Shown piece by piece: positions 29,405 through 41,895 of a stretch of 64,000 bases of DNA. Every line of letters begins with the position of its first letter. Position 1 is the first letter of the stretch. The notes under the pieces were generated by a model, which did no database searches, was not told the DNA's origin, and worked only from the letters and a program-made list of their open reading frames with translations. Source of the DNA: Neobacillus niacini (GTDB taxonomy: Bacteria; Bacillota; Bacilli; Bacillales; Cytobacillaceae); assembly GCF_023715785.1 (NCBI RefSeq), contig NZ_JAMBOX010000006.1, positions 1 to 64,000 of the forward strand, written 5' to 3'. A program made the position numbers and the translations under genes.

Positions 29405-30037
29405 TCATGCCCATGAATGGTTGAAATGATGGATGGCATGCGTATTTTGTGTTAATGTTATTTTCCTGCTATGAAAACTTTTTGGACTGAAATAATCCCT
29501 TGGATAAATATGGAGATTATCTTTAAGGACCTGATAGTAATCATTTCCTCGTTTTAAACCGAAATTCCGTTCTGTTAAATCCGTAATGGGGACAACATTA
29601 GGAATAGGCACCCAACTGCCATCATCAAAAATAAAAACTTTGTTCTTGTATAAGTCTAACAATTGGGCTATCCAAGGGTGATGCTTCATTGCCCCCAAAG
29701 TCGCTGAACTTAATACCCATTCATCTTCAAACCCTGCAAAAGCGGCATGCTCCAAAAATGGATCAAGATTTTTGACAACCTCTACATCCGTATCCAAATA
29801 GATTCCTCCATAATGGAAAAGAGCATAAAGGCGAACATAGTCACTTACAAAAGCATATTTTTTTGCACCATAAGCTTGTTTAACATATAAATTTGAATGA
29901 ATATCAAAGTTTTCTTCATTCCATATCACTTTTTTATAATCTGGCAGTAGACGATCCCAACTTTCTAGACACTTTTTAACCTCATCCGGATAAGAAGTTT
30001 TACCAAACCAGCAAAAGTGAAGAACTTTCGGTATCAT
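29405..30037 (-). CDS. GT32-type glycosyltransferase with DXD motif
   Basis: 210-aa enzyme of the Och1/capsular sugar-transferase type. MIPKVLHFCWFG at the N-terminus and SDYVRLYALFHYGGIYLDTDVE near residue 65-86, where YLDTD is the nucleotide-sugar and metal site. The C-terminus HAIHHFNHSWA is typical of the family. It belongs to the minus-strand group of spore-island transferases. Confidence 0.85.
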   Translation of the reverse strand: MIPKVLHFCWFGKTSYPDEVKKCLESWDRLLPDYKKVIWNEENFDIHSNLYVKQAYGAKKYAFVSDYVRLYALFHYGGIYLDTDVEVVKNLDPFLEHAAFAGFEDEWVLSSATLGAMKHHPWIAQLLDLYKNKVFIFDDGSWVPIPNVVPITDLTERNFGLKRGNDYYQVLKDNLHIYPRDYFSPKSFHSRKITLTQNTHAIHHFNHSWA

Positions 30038-30065
30038 AATTGTTTCAACCCCTTTTGTTTTTTTT

Positions 30066-30094
30066 TAAAAGCATTGGATTTAGAAACCCAATGC
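30066..30094 (-). terminator. Hairpin downstream of the GT at 30143
   Basis: GCATTGG/CCAATGC stem; on the minus strand followed by TTTTAAAAAAAA. Confidence 0.6.
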
Positions 30095-30142
30095 AAAATT
30101 TTTTGTCTGTTGAAATAGCAAGGTGAACCATACCATAGATTT

Positions 30143-30790
30143 TTAATTGGGGACGAACCAATTCCCCACTGTTGCATTTTTTCCATGAATATGCCAGATG
30201 ATATTTTTGGAATTATCTACATTCGCATCTTTCAATCCATGCCTGCTCCAAGCGTCCCTCCACAGCAAATCATCAGGTTGACCGTTATCTGCAACGGTAT
30301 ACAATACTTGAAGCGCTTTATGATTAAATGCAAATGTTTGAGGCATCAAGAATGTATTATTTGGAAAATGGCCGCCCAGGCTTCTAAATTTACCTGTTGA
30401 AAAATAATAATTATTTAACTGATAATGAATTTCTGAACTTATAATATCACATTCATGCATCTGGAAATAATTGACAATTGTTTTGACATAATCCTTTTTG
30501 TGGATATCATCGTCATCAATTTTAATATAAAGATCATAAGGTTCTGGACAGTGCTGGATGGCAGACAAGGCATTCGTATGATGAGTAGAATCTTTCATGT
30601 AATGGATGATAAATCTTTCATCAAGAATATCATCAAAAAGGATGTCATAATTTGAAACTTCAGATTCTTTATCATACTTAATGCTTATAGAGTAGGTAAA
30701 ATCGGTATAAGATTGGTTTTTTATATCGTGCATACATTGACGAAGCATATATGGTCGTTTATAAGAGGGGGTATATAACAGAACTTTCAT
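30143..30790 (-). CDS. Glycosyltransferase family A (GT2-like)
   Basis: 215-aa GT-A enzyme. MKVLLYTPSYKRPYMLRQC at the N-terminus and the metal-binding KIDDDDIHKKDYV near residue 92. The C-terminal half contains PDDLLWRDAWSRHG, probably the acceptor side. First gene of the minus-strand transferase run and divergent from rpoN. Confidence 0.8.
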   Translation of the reverse strand: MKVLLYTPSYKRPYMLRQCMHDIKNQSYTDFTYSISIKYDKESEVSNYDILFDDILDERFIIHYMKDSTHHTNALSAIQHCPEPYDLYIKIDDDDIHKKDYVKTIVNYFQMHECDIISSEIHYQLNNYYFSTGKFRSLGGHFPNNTFLMPQTFAFNHKALQVLYTVADNGQPDDLLWRDAWSRHGLKDANVDNSKNIIWHIHGKNATVGNWFVPN

Positions 30791-30987
30791 ATGGAAGCTC
30801 CTCCTAAATGTGTATTTTAAAGGCCGGAATATTATATTCTATTTAAAATATGAAACGAGCCTTTGTAATGTTCTAGGTTGATTTCTCCATTTTAATATCT
30901 GCCCTTTCCAGCCATAAGAAATAAAACAATTTTCCGATACCAGAAACCCCATCTTTCATGTAAAATAACGATAAGGGGGGAGAGGGA

Positions 30988-32310
30988 ATGAATTTTAAGA
31001 CTGGTTTATGGCAGCAGCAGACGCTGAAGATGACAATGACCCAGGAATTGTCACAGGCGATTGCCCTGCTGCAATACTCGGCGCAAGAGCTGACCGACTT
31101 TTTAGAAAATAAAGCACTTGAAAATCCCCTTATGCAAATTGAACAGGTCAATGTCAGGCCGATGAATCCTTTGATCGACCGGAACCGCCGCAAATTTCAA
31201 AAGGCGGAAAAAGACTGGATGGACCAGATTGCCGCCAAACCATTTTCATTGGAAGAGCAATTAATTTCCCAACTAAACATAAAAAAATTTCCGGAGGAGC
31301 AGCTGAAAGTTATCCGTCGTCTGATTCAGAATCTTGATGAAAACGGTTACTTCACTGGCGATTTAAAGGAAATTGCCGGTAAGTTAAACATTTCAGAGGA
31401 GCTTGTGGAGGATTGTCTGGTGATTATCCAAACCCTTGAACCGGCGGGAATCGGTGCCAGAGATCTTCAGGAGTGCCTGCTTATACAAGTGGAATATGAA
31501 CTACCGGATAACGAATTGGCAAAAAAAATTATCTCGGACCACTTTGTTCCATTCGCCGAAAAAAGGTGGAAGCAAATTGCAAAGGAACTCCAGGTATCAT
31601 TGAAGGAAATCCAGGATGTCTTTGATTGCATCCAGCTGTTAAATCCGAAACCGGGGGCAATGTTGGGACGGGAGGAAGCTCACTACATCATTCCGGATGT
31701 GATTGTTGAGCAGACTCCCGAGGGATTAACGGTCAGAATGTTTGATGACCCAGTACCAAAAATTAGCTTTAATGACCAATACTATAAAAAGTTCAAGGAT
31801 CAAGATCAGCAAGTAAGCAAGTATCTTCAGGATAAGGTTCAGGACTATCAGTGGATTTTGAAAAGCATTGAGCAGCGAAAAGAGACATTGACACGGGTGG
31901 TGTCCAAGATTGTCGAGAAACAGCCGACATTTTTCCAGAAAGGCCCTCAAGGCTTGCTGCCGATGACGATGAAGGAGATTGCTGTGGAATTAGATGTACA
32001 TGAGTCGACGGTAAGCCGTGCCGTTCGCGAGAAATATGTGCAAACCCCTGTAGGGACATTTACGTTGAAATCGTTCTTCACTAGCACGATTCAAACAACA
32101 TCCGAGGATGAAGCCACCTCTTCTAGCCAAGTAAAAAACGCCATCAGCCAGCTTGTCGCCGAGGAAGACAAAGCAAAACCTTTGTCGGATCAAGAAATCG
32201 TTGACCGGCTTAAAACGTCGGAGGGCATTGTTGTATCCAGAAGAACCATCGCCAAATACCGAGACCAGCTCGGAATTCCGTCCTCTTCGAAGAGGAAAAG
32301 GTTTAATTAA
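30988..32310 (+). CDS. rpoN: RNA polymerase sigma-54 factor (SigL)
   Basis: 440-aa sigma-54, known as SigL in Bacillus. The N-terminal activator-interaction region is Gln/Leu-rich (MTQELSQAIALLQYSAQELT). The core-binding region is in the middle. The HTH (MKEIAVELDVHESTVSRAVR) and the RpoN box (RRTIAKYRDQLGIPSS) close the protein. The start follows GGGGGGAGAGGG. I found no clear -24/-12 promoter (TGGCAC-N5-TTGCA) in this window. Confidence 0.97.
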   Translation: MNFKTGLWQQQTLKMTMTQELSQAIALLQYSAQELTDFLENKALENPLMQIEQVNVRPMNPLIDRNRRKFQKAEKDWMDQIAAKPFSLEEQLISQLNIKKFPEEQLKVIRRLIQNLDENGYFTGDLKEIAGKLNISEELVEDCLVIIQTLEPAGIGARDLQECLLIQVEYELPDNELAKKIISDHFVPFAEKRWKQIAKELQVSLKEIQDVFDCIQLLNPKPGAMLGREEAHYIIPDVIVEQTPEGLTVRMFDDPVPKISFNDQYYKKFKDQDQQVSKYLQDKVQDYQWILKSIEQRKETLTRVVSKIVEKQPTFFQKGPQGLLPMTMKEIAVELDVHESTVSRAVREKYVQTPVGTFTLKSFFTSTIQTTSEDEATSSSQVKNAISQLVAEEDKAKPLSDQEIVDRLKTSEGIVVSRRTIAKYRDQLGIPSSSKRKRFN

Positions 32311-32331
32311 CTGCTATTTTTAGAAAGGATT

Positions 32332-32595
32332 ATGAGCATGTCACAGTCAACAATCACGTTATATACAAGAAGAGGCTGTCCGTTGTGCGACAAGGCGAAG
32401 GCGGCTATTTTAGAGCTTGAGGATGAATGGGAATTCACCCTCGAGGAAGTGGATATTGAGCAAGATGACGAGCTGCATGAGCGATATGGTTTAATGATTC
32501 CCGTCGTTCATATCGATGGAGAAGAGGTCGCTTATGGGTTTGTTACCAAATTTGACATAAGCAACCGTTTACATGAAAAAAGCCAGAGTTTATGA
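32332..32595 (+). CDS. Glutaredoxin family protein
   Basis: 87-aa thioredoxin-fold protein with the redox motif CPLC in LYTRRGCPLCDKAK and a cis-Pro in IPVVHIDG. It lies 21 bp after rpoN, before cggR, with AGAAAGGA upstream. The next ATG, two codons on, is also possible. Partner unknown. Confidence 0.85.
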   Translation: MSMSQSTITLYTRRGCPLCDKAKAAILELEDEWEFTLEEVDIEQDDELHERYGLMIPVVHIDGEEVAYGFVTKFDISNRLHEKSQSL

Positions 32596-32596
32596 G

Positions 32597-32625
32597 TTGA
32601 AATACCCTTTCACTCCTGCTACAAT
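32597..32625 (+). promoter_or_regulatory. Sigma-A promoter of cggR-gap operon
   Basis: TTGAAA (32597-32602), 17 bp, TACAAT (32620-32625). The CggR operator lies about 30 bp downstream of the expected start site, as in B. subtilis. Confidence 0.85.
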
Positions 32626-32661
32626 GAAAAACGTAGACAGGGTGATTTTTTTTTGGATGTC

Positions 32662-32698
32662 GTGGGACATAATATGTCTATGGTGGACATTTTTTGAC
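32662..32698 (+). promoter_or_regulatory. CggR operator
   Basis: GTGGGAC-N6-TGTC-N4-GTGGAC-N6-TGAC, a near match to the direct-repeat operator CGGGAC-N6-TGTC-N4-CGGGAC-N6-TGTC. Fructose-1,6-bisphosphate would relieve repression. Confidence 0.92.
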
Positions 32699-32729
32699 CA
32701 GCGGCATATAATATAAGGAGAATGAGATC

Positions 32730-33752
32730 ATGCAGTCATTCATCGAAATTTCAAAAAGATTATTACCCGATTTTTTTCAAGTCCTGCAAAAACGATACAC
32801 GATTCTCAGGTACATAGGATTTATGCAGCCGGTAGGCAGAAGGAGTTTGGCGACAAGTCTCGGCCTGACCGAAAGAATTCTCCGTAGTGAAGTAGAATTC
32901 CTCAAAGAGCAAAATCTTATTTACAGTAACAACATCGGCATGAGTTTAACATCTGATGGAAAAAATTTGCTTGAGGATTTAGAAGGGTTCATGCGAGAGT
33001 GGAAGGGAATCGATGTCATGGAGCTTGAGCTTAAGCACAGGCTTGGCATTAAAAAAGTCATCATCGTTCCCGGGAATAGTGATGAGTCCCCAATGGTAAA
33101 AGCTGAGCTTGGCAAAGCCAGTGCGTCCTGCATGAAAAGACTATTTAAAGGGGAAAATATCATCGCTGTCACTGGCGGCTCCACAATGGCTGCTGTCGCA
33201 GAACGACTGACTCCCATGCAAGACAAAAAGGAATTGCTGTTTGTTCCAGCCCGCGGCGGGATAGGCGAGGATGTACATAACCAAGCCAACACCATTTGCG
33301 CGAATATGGCGGAAAAAACGCATTCCAAGCATCGCGTGTTTTATGTTCCTGATCAAGTTAGCACCGAAATTTACAATTCCTTGGTTAAAGAGCCGGCAAT
33401 TGATGAAATTCTGCAATTAATCCGTTCAGCCAACATGGTTTTGCACGGAATTGGAGATGCTATTACAATGGCCGAACGGCGACACACCAGCCAGGATGTT
33501 TTGAGAAAGCTTGAGACGGGTAAAGCAGTCGGGGAGGCATTCGGCTACTATTTTGACGAAAAGGGCGAGATTGTCCATAAAGTGTTGACAATCGGGCTTC
33601 AGCTGGAGGACCTTGCTGAAATCCCTAATGTGCTTGCCGTTGCAGGCGGAGCATCCAAGGCCAAGGCAATCAAAGCCTATATGAAAAAAGCGCCCGCATC
33701 AACGATTCTCATCACCGATGAGGGGGCTGCGACAAAGTTGTTGAAGGGCTGA
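32730..33752 (+). CDS. cggR: Central glycolytic genes regulator
   Basis: 340-aa SorC-family repressor of the gap operon. HTH near residues 36-57 (GRRSLATSLGLTERILRSEV). The sugar-phosphate-binding domain follows, with VTGGSTMAAVAERL near 148 and GGASKAKAIKAYMKKAP near the end. It precedes gap and has its own operator upstream (32662-32698), giving autoregulation. Confidence 0.96.
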   Translation: MQSFIEISKRLLPDFFQVLQKRYTILRYIGFMQPVGRRSLATSLGLTERILRSEVEFLKEQNLIYSNNIGMSLTSDGKNLLEDLEGFMREWKGIDVMELELKHRLGIKKVIIVPGNSDESPMVKAELGKASASCMKRLFKGENIIAVTGGSTMAAVAERLTPMQDKKELLFVPARGGIGEDVHNQANTICANMAEKTHSKHRVFYVPDQVSTEIYNSLVKEPAIDEILQLIRSANMVLHGIGDAITMAERRHTSQDVLRKLETGKAVGEAFGYYFDEKGEIVHKVLTIGLQLEDLAEIPNVLAVAGGASKAKAIKAYMKKAPASTILITDEGAATKLLKG

Positions 33753-33807
33753 CATCATTTTTTAAGCACCAGTGTATTAAAAAGGATTTTTCCTTTTTAA
33801 AAAATAA

Positions 33808-34845
<1,038 letters not shown>

Positions 34846-34857
34846 TATTGGATAAGG

Positions 34858-34887
34858 TTGGAATTTATTCCACAAACTATATATAAT
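34858..34887 (+). promoter_or_regulatory. Possible promoter in gap-pgk gap
   Basis: TTGGAA, 18 bp, TATAAT. It lies just upstream of a terminator, so any transcript would meet that hairpin before pgk. Confidence 0.4.
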
Positions 34888-34901
34888 GAGTATGGTATTC
34901 C

Positions 34902-34937
34902 AAAGGGGAGTGGGTGAGGTTGCCCCTCTCCTTTTTT
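34902..34937 (+). terminator. Terminator between gap and pgk
   Basis: GGGGAG/CTCTCC stem followed by T6. In Bacillus much of the cggR-gap message ends before pgk, giving more Gap than the enzymes downstream. Confidence 0.8.
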
Positions 34938-34988
34938 ACTGCGTTTCTGGATTTTTAAAAAAGCCACTACATAGGAGGTCCTTTTTCG

Positions 34989-36173
34989 ATGAACAAAAAG
35001 TCAGTCAGAGATATCGATGTGAAGGGTAAACGCGTATTTTGCCGGGTTGATTTCAACGTACCGATGCAGGACGGAAAAATCACCGATGAAACGCGGATTC
35101 GTGCGGCGCTGCCAACGATTCAATATTTAATTGAGCAAGGAGCAAAGGTAATTCTGGCAAGCCACCTCGGCCGTCCAAAAGGCAAAGTGGTAGAGGAAAT
35201 GCGCTTGACTCCGGTTGCGGCACGCTTATCCGAGCTGCTTGGAAAAGACGTAAAAAAAGCGGATGAAGCATACGGAGATTCCGTCAAAGCGCTAATCGGC
35301 GAGATGGGCGAAGGCGATGTACTGTTACTAGAAAACGTTCGTTTCTATCCTGGAGAAGAAAAGAATGATGATGAGTTGGCTAAATCATTTGCCGAACTTG
35401 CAGATTTATATGTCAATGATGCATTTGGCGCTGCCCACCGTGCGCACGCTTCTACTGAAGGAATCGCGCACCATCTTCCAGCAGTTTCTGGTTTCTTAAT
35501 GCAAAAAGAGCTTGATGTTCTCGGCAAGGCATTATCGAATCCGGAGCGCCCGTTCACAGCGATTATTGGCGGGGCAAAGGTTAAGGACAAGATTGGCGTA
35601 ATTGACAATCTTTTAGAGTTAGTCGATAACCTAATCATTGGTGGCGGTCTTGCTTATACATTTGTGAAGGCCCAGGGCCATGAAATCGGCAAATCGTTGC
35701 TTGAAGCGGACAAGATTGACCTAGCCAAGTCATTTATGGAAAAAGCAAAAGCCAAAGGCGTTAACTTCTATATGCCGATTGATGCGGTGGTTGCGGATGA
35801 TTTTTCAGCAGATGCCAACACAAAAGTGGTAGCGATTGAAGAAATCCCGGCCGATTGGGAAGCTCTTGATATAGGACCAAAAACAGCGGAAATTTATCGT
35901 GACGTCATCCAAAAATCAAAGCTTGTCATTTGGAACGGACCAATGGGTGTGTTCGAAATCGATAAGTTTGCTGGAGGTACAAAGGCTGTTGCTGAAGCTT
36001 TGGCTGATGCTGGGGACACCTATTCCGTTATTGGCGGCGGCGACTCCGCGGCAGCTGCTGAAAAATTTGGCTTGGCCGATAAAATGAGCCATATTTCCAC
36101 AGGTGGCGGCGCTTCACTGGAGTTTATCGAAGGAAAAGCACTTCCTGGTGTTGTGGCATTGAACGATAAATAA
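34989..36173 (+). CDS. pgk: Phosphoglycerate kinase
   Basis: Transfers phosphate from 1,3-bisphosphoglycerate to ADP. 394 aa. Substrate site [11 protein letters not shown] near the N-terminus, [10 protein letters not shown] near 57, and the nucleotide site with [13 protein letters not shown] near 350. AGGAGG upstream. Confidence 0.98.
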   Translation: MNKKSVRDIDVKGKRVFCRVDFNVPMQDGKITDETRIRAALPTIQYLIEQGAKVILASHLGRPKGKVVEEMRLTPVAARLSELLGKDVKKADEAYGDSVKALIGEMGEGDVLLLENVRFYPGEEKNDDELAKSFAELADLYVNDAFGAAHRAHASTEGIAHHLPAVSGFLMQKELDVLGKALSNPERPFTAIIGGAKVKDKIGVIDNLLELVDNLIIGGGLAYTFVKAQGHEIGKSLLEADKIDLAKSFMEKAKAKGVNFYMPIDAVVADDFSADANTKVVAIEEIPADWEALDIGPKTAEIYRDVIQKSKLVIWNGPMGVFEIDKFAGGTKAVAEALADAGDTYSVIGGGDSAAAAEKFGLADKMSHISTGGGASLEFIEGKALPGVVALNDK

Positions 36174-36176
36174 CTA

Positions 36177-36292
36177 TATCTACAAATTTTTAATGGATAT
36201 CTACAATTAGTGAAGGATGTCTACAATTTTTCAAATATATCTACAAATTTCGGACAGATATCTACAATTCTGAACAGATATCTACAAATCCG
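36177..36292 (+). repeat. Tandem array between pgk and tpiA, core TATCTACAA
   Basis: Six cores begin at 36177, 36198, 36218, 36238, 36259 and 36279 (one is TGTCTACAA), spaced 20 or 21 bp. Usually preceded by GGA or AGA. It begins right at the pgk stop and is expected in the operon mRNA. Confidence 0.92.
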
Positions 36293-36300
36293 CTTTTTAG

Positions 36301-38602
<2,302 letters not shown>

Positions 38603-38611
38603 TTTTTTTAA

Positions 38612-39931
<1,320 letters not shown>

Positions 39932-39943
39932 TGTTTGAAGCGA

Positions 39944-39989
39944 CCCCCTTAAGTTGGACTTAACAATCCAGCTTAGGGGGTTTTATTTT
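39944..39989 (+). terminator. Terminator of the glycolytic operon
   Basis: CCCCTTAAG...CTTAGGGGG stem followed by TTTTATTTTT. Confidence 0.88.
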
Positions 39990-40071
39990 TCCATTAAAAG
40001 CAGGGAATCAACTGTTCTTTGTTTAATAAGTATATAAACAACCTATGACAAAGAAAGACTGGGGAAGAGGA

Positions 40072-40620
40072 ATGAGGAAATATTTGAAACGTTTATCAAA
40101 AACCCAAATGTTGATCATCCTTTTTGCGGTGCTGGCGATTGGATTTTATTATTTTTACTCCACTGGGTCTTTTCCATTTCAAAAGGCTTCTGTTGTGGTG
40201 AAGGAAGAAAAAACGAAAGAAGGCGAACCGGTCCTTCAAATTCAGGATGCTACAACCGAGCAGGCAGAGAAAGAGTTTCCCGTTGATATGCCGGAAACGG
40301 AAGTGATGGCGGCGCTTCATAAAATGTCTCACCAGAAAGTTGTTGCGAGAAAGAAGTGGGGCGCAATTCCGTTAACCCCTCAGCGCGTGGACAGGTTATT
40401 AAGCGTAGTCACACAAAACAAGTCCAAATATAAAAATTCCGAAGTTTACATCGACATTTTAAACCGCTGGGCTGACGGGGATTTTTCCCATGCGGACGAT
40501 GACCATAACGTGATCTGGAATCTTCAGGGCGGCACGGTCGGCAAAGCCACGGGGCTCGCGTCCACTAATGAGGAAAAGGAATTCATCGAACAAAATTTTA
40601 ATATTAAGCTTGAAAAATAG
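40072..40620 (+). CDS. Membrane-anchored hypothetical protein (DUF6241-like)
   Basis: 182 aa. One N-terminal membrane helix (MLIILFAVLAIGFYYFY) and a soluble, presumably extracytoplasmic part with KKWGAIPLTP and RWADGDFSHADDDHNVIW. Similar proteins occur in many Bacillus; function unknown. The ATG at 40072 follows GGGGAAGAGG, while the in-frame ATG at 40045 has no ribosome site. The C-terminal WADGDFSHADDDHN stretch could bind a metal. Confidence 0.7.
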   Translation: MRKYLKRLSKTQMLIILFAVLAIGFYYFYSTGSFPFQKASVVVKEEKTKEGEPVLQIQDATTEQAEKEFPVDMPETEVMAALHKMSHQKVVARKKWGAIPLTPQRVDRLLSVVTQNKSKYKNSEVYIDILNRWADGDFSHADDDHNVIWNLQGGTVGKATGLASTNEEKEFIEQNFNIKLEK

Positions 40621-40731
40621 ACACACTGATGCCATATTCCCAAAAGCTGTCACAGAACTTTTGTTGTGAAAAGGCAAAGAATATGGTAAATTTAAAATAC
40701 TGTGCAGTACGTTTTCAGGAGGTGGCCATTC

Positions 40732-40965
40732 ATGCATGCATTTTTAGTTACACTATTAGTCATCGTAAGTATCGGACTTATTGTTGTTGTCTTACTTCAA
40801 TCAGGTAAAAGCGCTGGTCTATCCGGTGCCATTTCCGGCGGGGCAGAAACCCTATTCGGCAAGCAAAAAGCAAGAGGAATTGATTTGATTCTGCACCGTA
40901 TCACCGTGGTATTATCAGTACTATTTTTCCTGCTTACCCTTGCAGTTACTTACTTTAAAATCTAA
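40732..40965 (+). CDS. secG: Protein translocase subunit SecG
   Basis: 77-aa subunit of the SecYEG channel with two membrane helices flanking a Gly-rich loop ([23 protein letters not shown]). ATG at 40732 ([13 protein letters not shown]) chosen because AGGAGGTGG is just upstream. Next to rnr and smpB as usual in Bacillus. Confidence 0.95.
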   Translation: MHAFLVTLLVIVSIGLIVVVLLQSGKSAGLSGAISGGAETLFGKQKARGIDLILHRITVVLSVLFFLLTLAVTYFKI

Positions 40966-40976
40966 TAAAAAAGTGA

Positions 40977-41004
40977 AACCCGGCCGCGAAAGCCGGGTTT
41001 TTTA
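40977..41004 (+). terminator. Terminator after secG
   Basis: AACCCGGC/GCCGGGTT stem followed by T6. Confidence 0.88.
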
Positions 41005-41095
41005 TTATACTAGAAGTCTTTTTAATGGAATGTTCATACCCTGTTTGCTTAAACTAAAGAATAGTGACAAACTGGTATTAGAAGGAGTTTTTTGT

Positions 41096-41842
41096 ATGAA
41101 AATCGCATTGCCAAAACCATTTACGTTCGAGGGGGGCCCACGGGCGGTACTGCTGCTTCATGGCTTTACCGGAAATTCCTCCGATGTCCGGATGCTGGGC
41201 CGATTTTTAGAAAAGAAGGGGTATACATGCCATGCGCCGCATTATAAGGGCCACGGCGTGCCCCCGGAAGAGCTGGTCCATACCGGCCCCGAAGATTGGT
41301 GGCAGGATGTTCTAAACGGCTATGAATTTTTGAAAAAACGCGGCCATGAGGAAATTGCCGTTGCCGGACTTTCACTTGGCGGCGTATTTTCCCTGAAATT
41401 GGGATACAATGTACCTATAAAGGGCATTGTGCCGATGTGCGCCCCGATGCATATTAAAAGCGAAGAAGTCATGTACGAGGGAGTTCTCGAGTATGCCCGT
41501 GAATTCAAAAAGCGGGAAGGGAAAAGTGACGAGCAAGTAGAATCGGAAATGAACGAGTTTAAAAAAACACCGATGAACACGCTAAAAGCGCTGCAGGCGT
41601 TAATTGCTGACGTCCGGGATCATGTCGATCTGATTTATGCACCGACCTTTGTCGTCCAAGCCCGGCACGACAACATGATTAACACAGAGAGCGCCAATAT
41701 CATCTATGAGAATATTGAATCGCCGAAAAAGCAAATTAAATGGTATGAAGAGTCAGGCCACGTGATTACGCTGGACAAAGAAAAGGAACAGCTCCATGAG
41801 GACGTTTATGCTTTTCTGGAAAGCTTGGACTGGCGCGTTTAA
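41096..41842 (+). CDS. est: Carboxylesterase (Est30-type alpha/beta hydrolase)
   Basis: 248-aa serine esterase closely matching the size and layout of Geobacillus Est30. Oxyanion region LLHGFTGNS near residue 23, nucleophile Ser in GLSLGG near 94, Asp in VVQARHD near 193, and His in [10 protein letters not shown] near 223. ATG at 41096 follows GAAGGAG; the longer frame runs into secG and its terminator. Sits between secG and rnr, its usual place. Confidence 0.93.
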   Translation: MKIALPKPFTFEGGPRAVLLLHGFTGNSSDVRMLGRFLEKKGYTCHAPHYKGHGVPPEELVHTGPEDWWQDVLNGYEFLKKRGHEEIAVAGLSLGGVFSLKLGYNVPIKGIVPMCAPMHIKSEEVMYEGVLEYAREFKKREGKSDEQVESEMNEFKKTPMNTLKALQALIADVRDHVDLIYAPTFVVQARHDNMINTESANIIYENIESPKKQIKWYEESGHVITLDKEKEQLHEDVYAFLESLDWRV

Positions 41843-41895
41843 ACACAGAGTCCTTCCATGAAACCGGTGGAAAGACCAAGAGGAGGGATATATAA

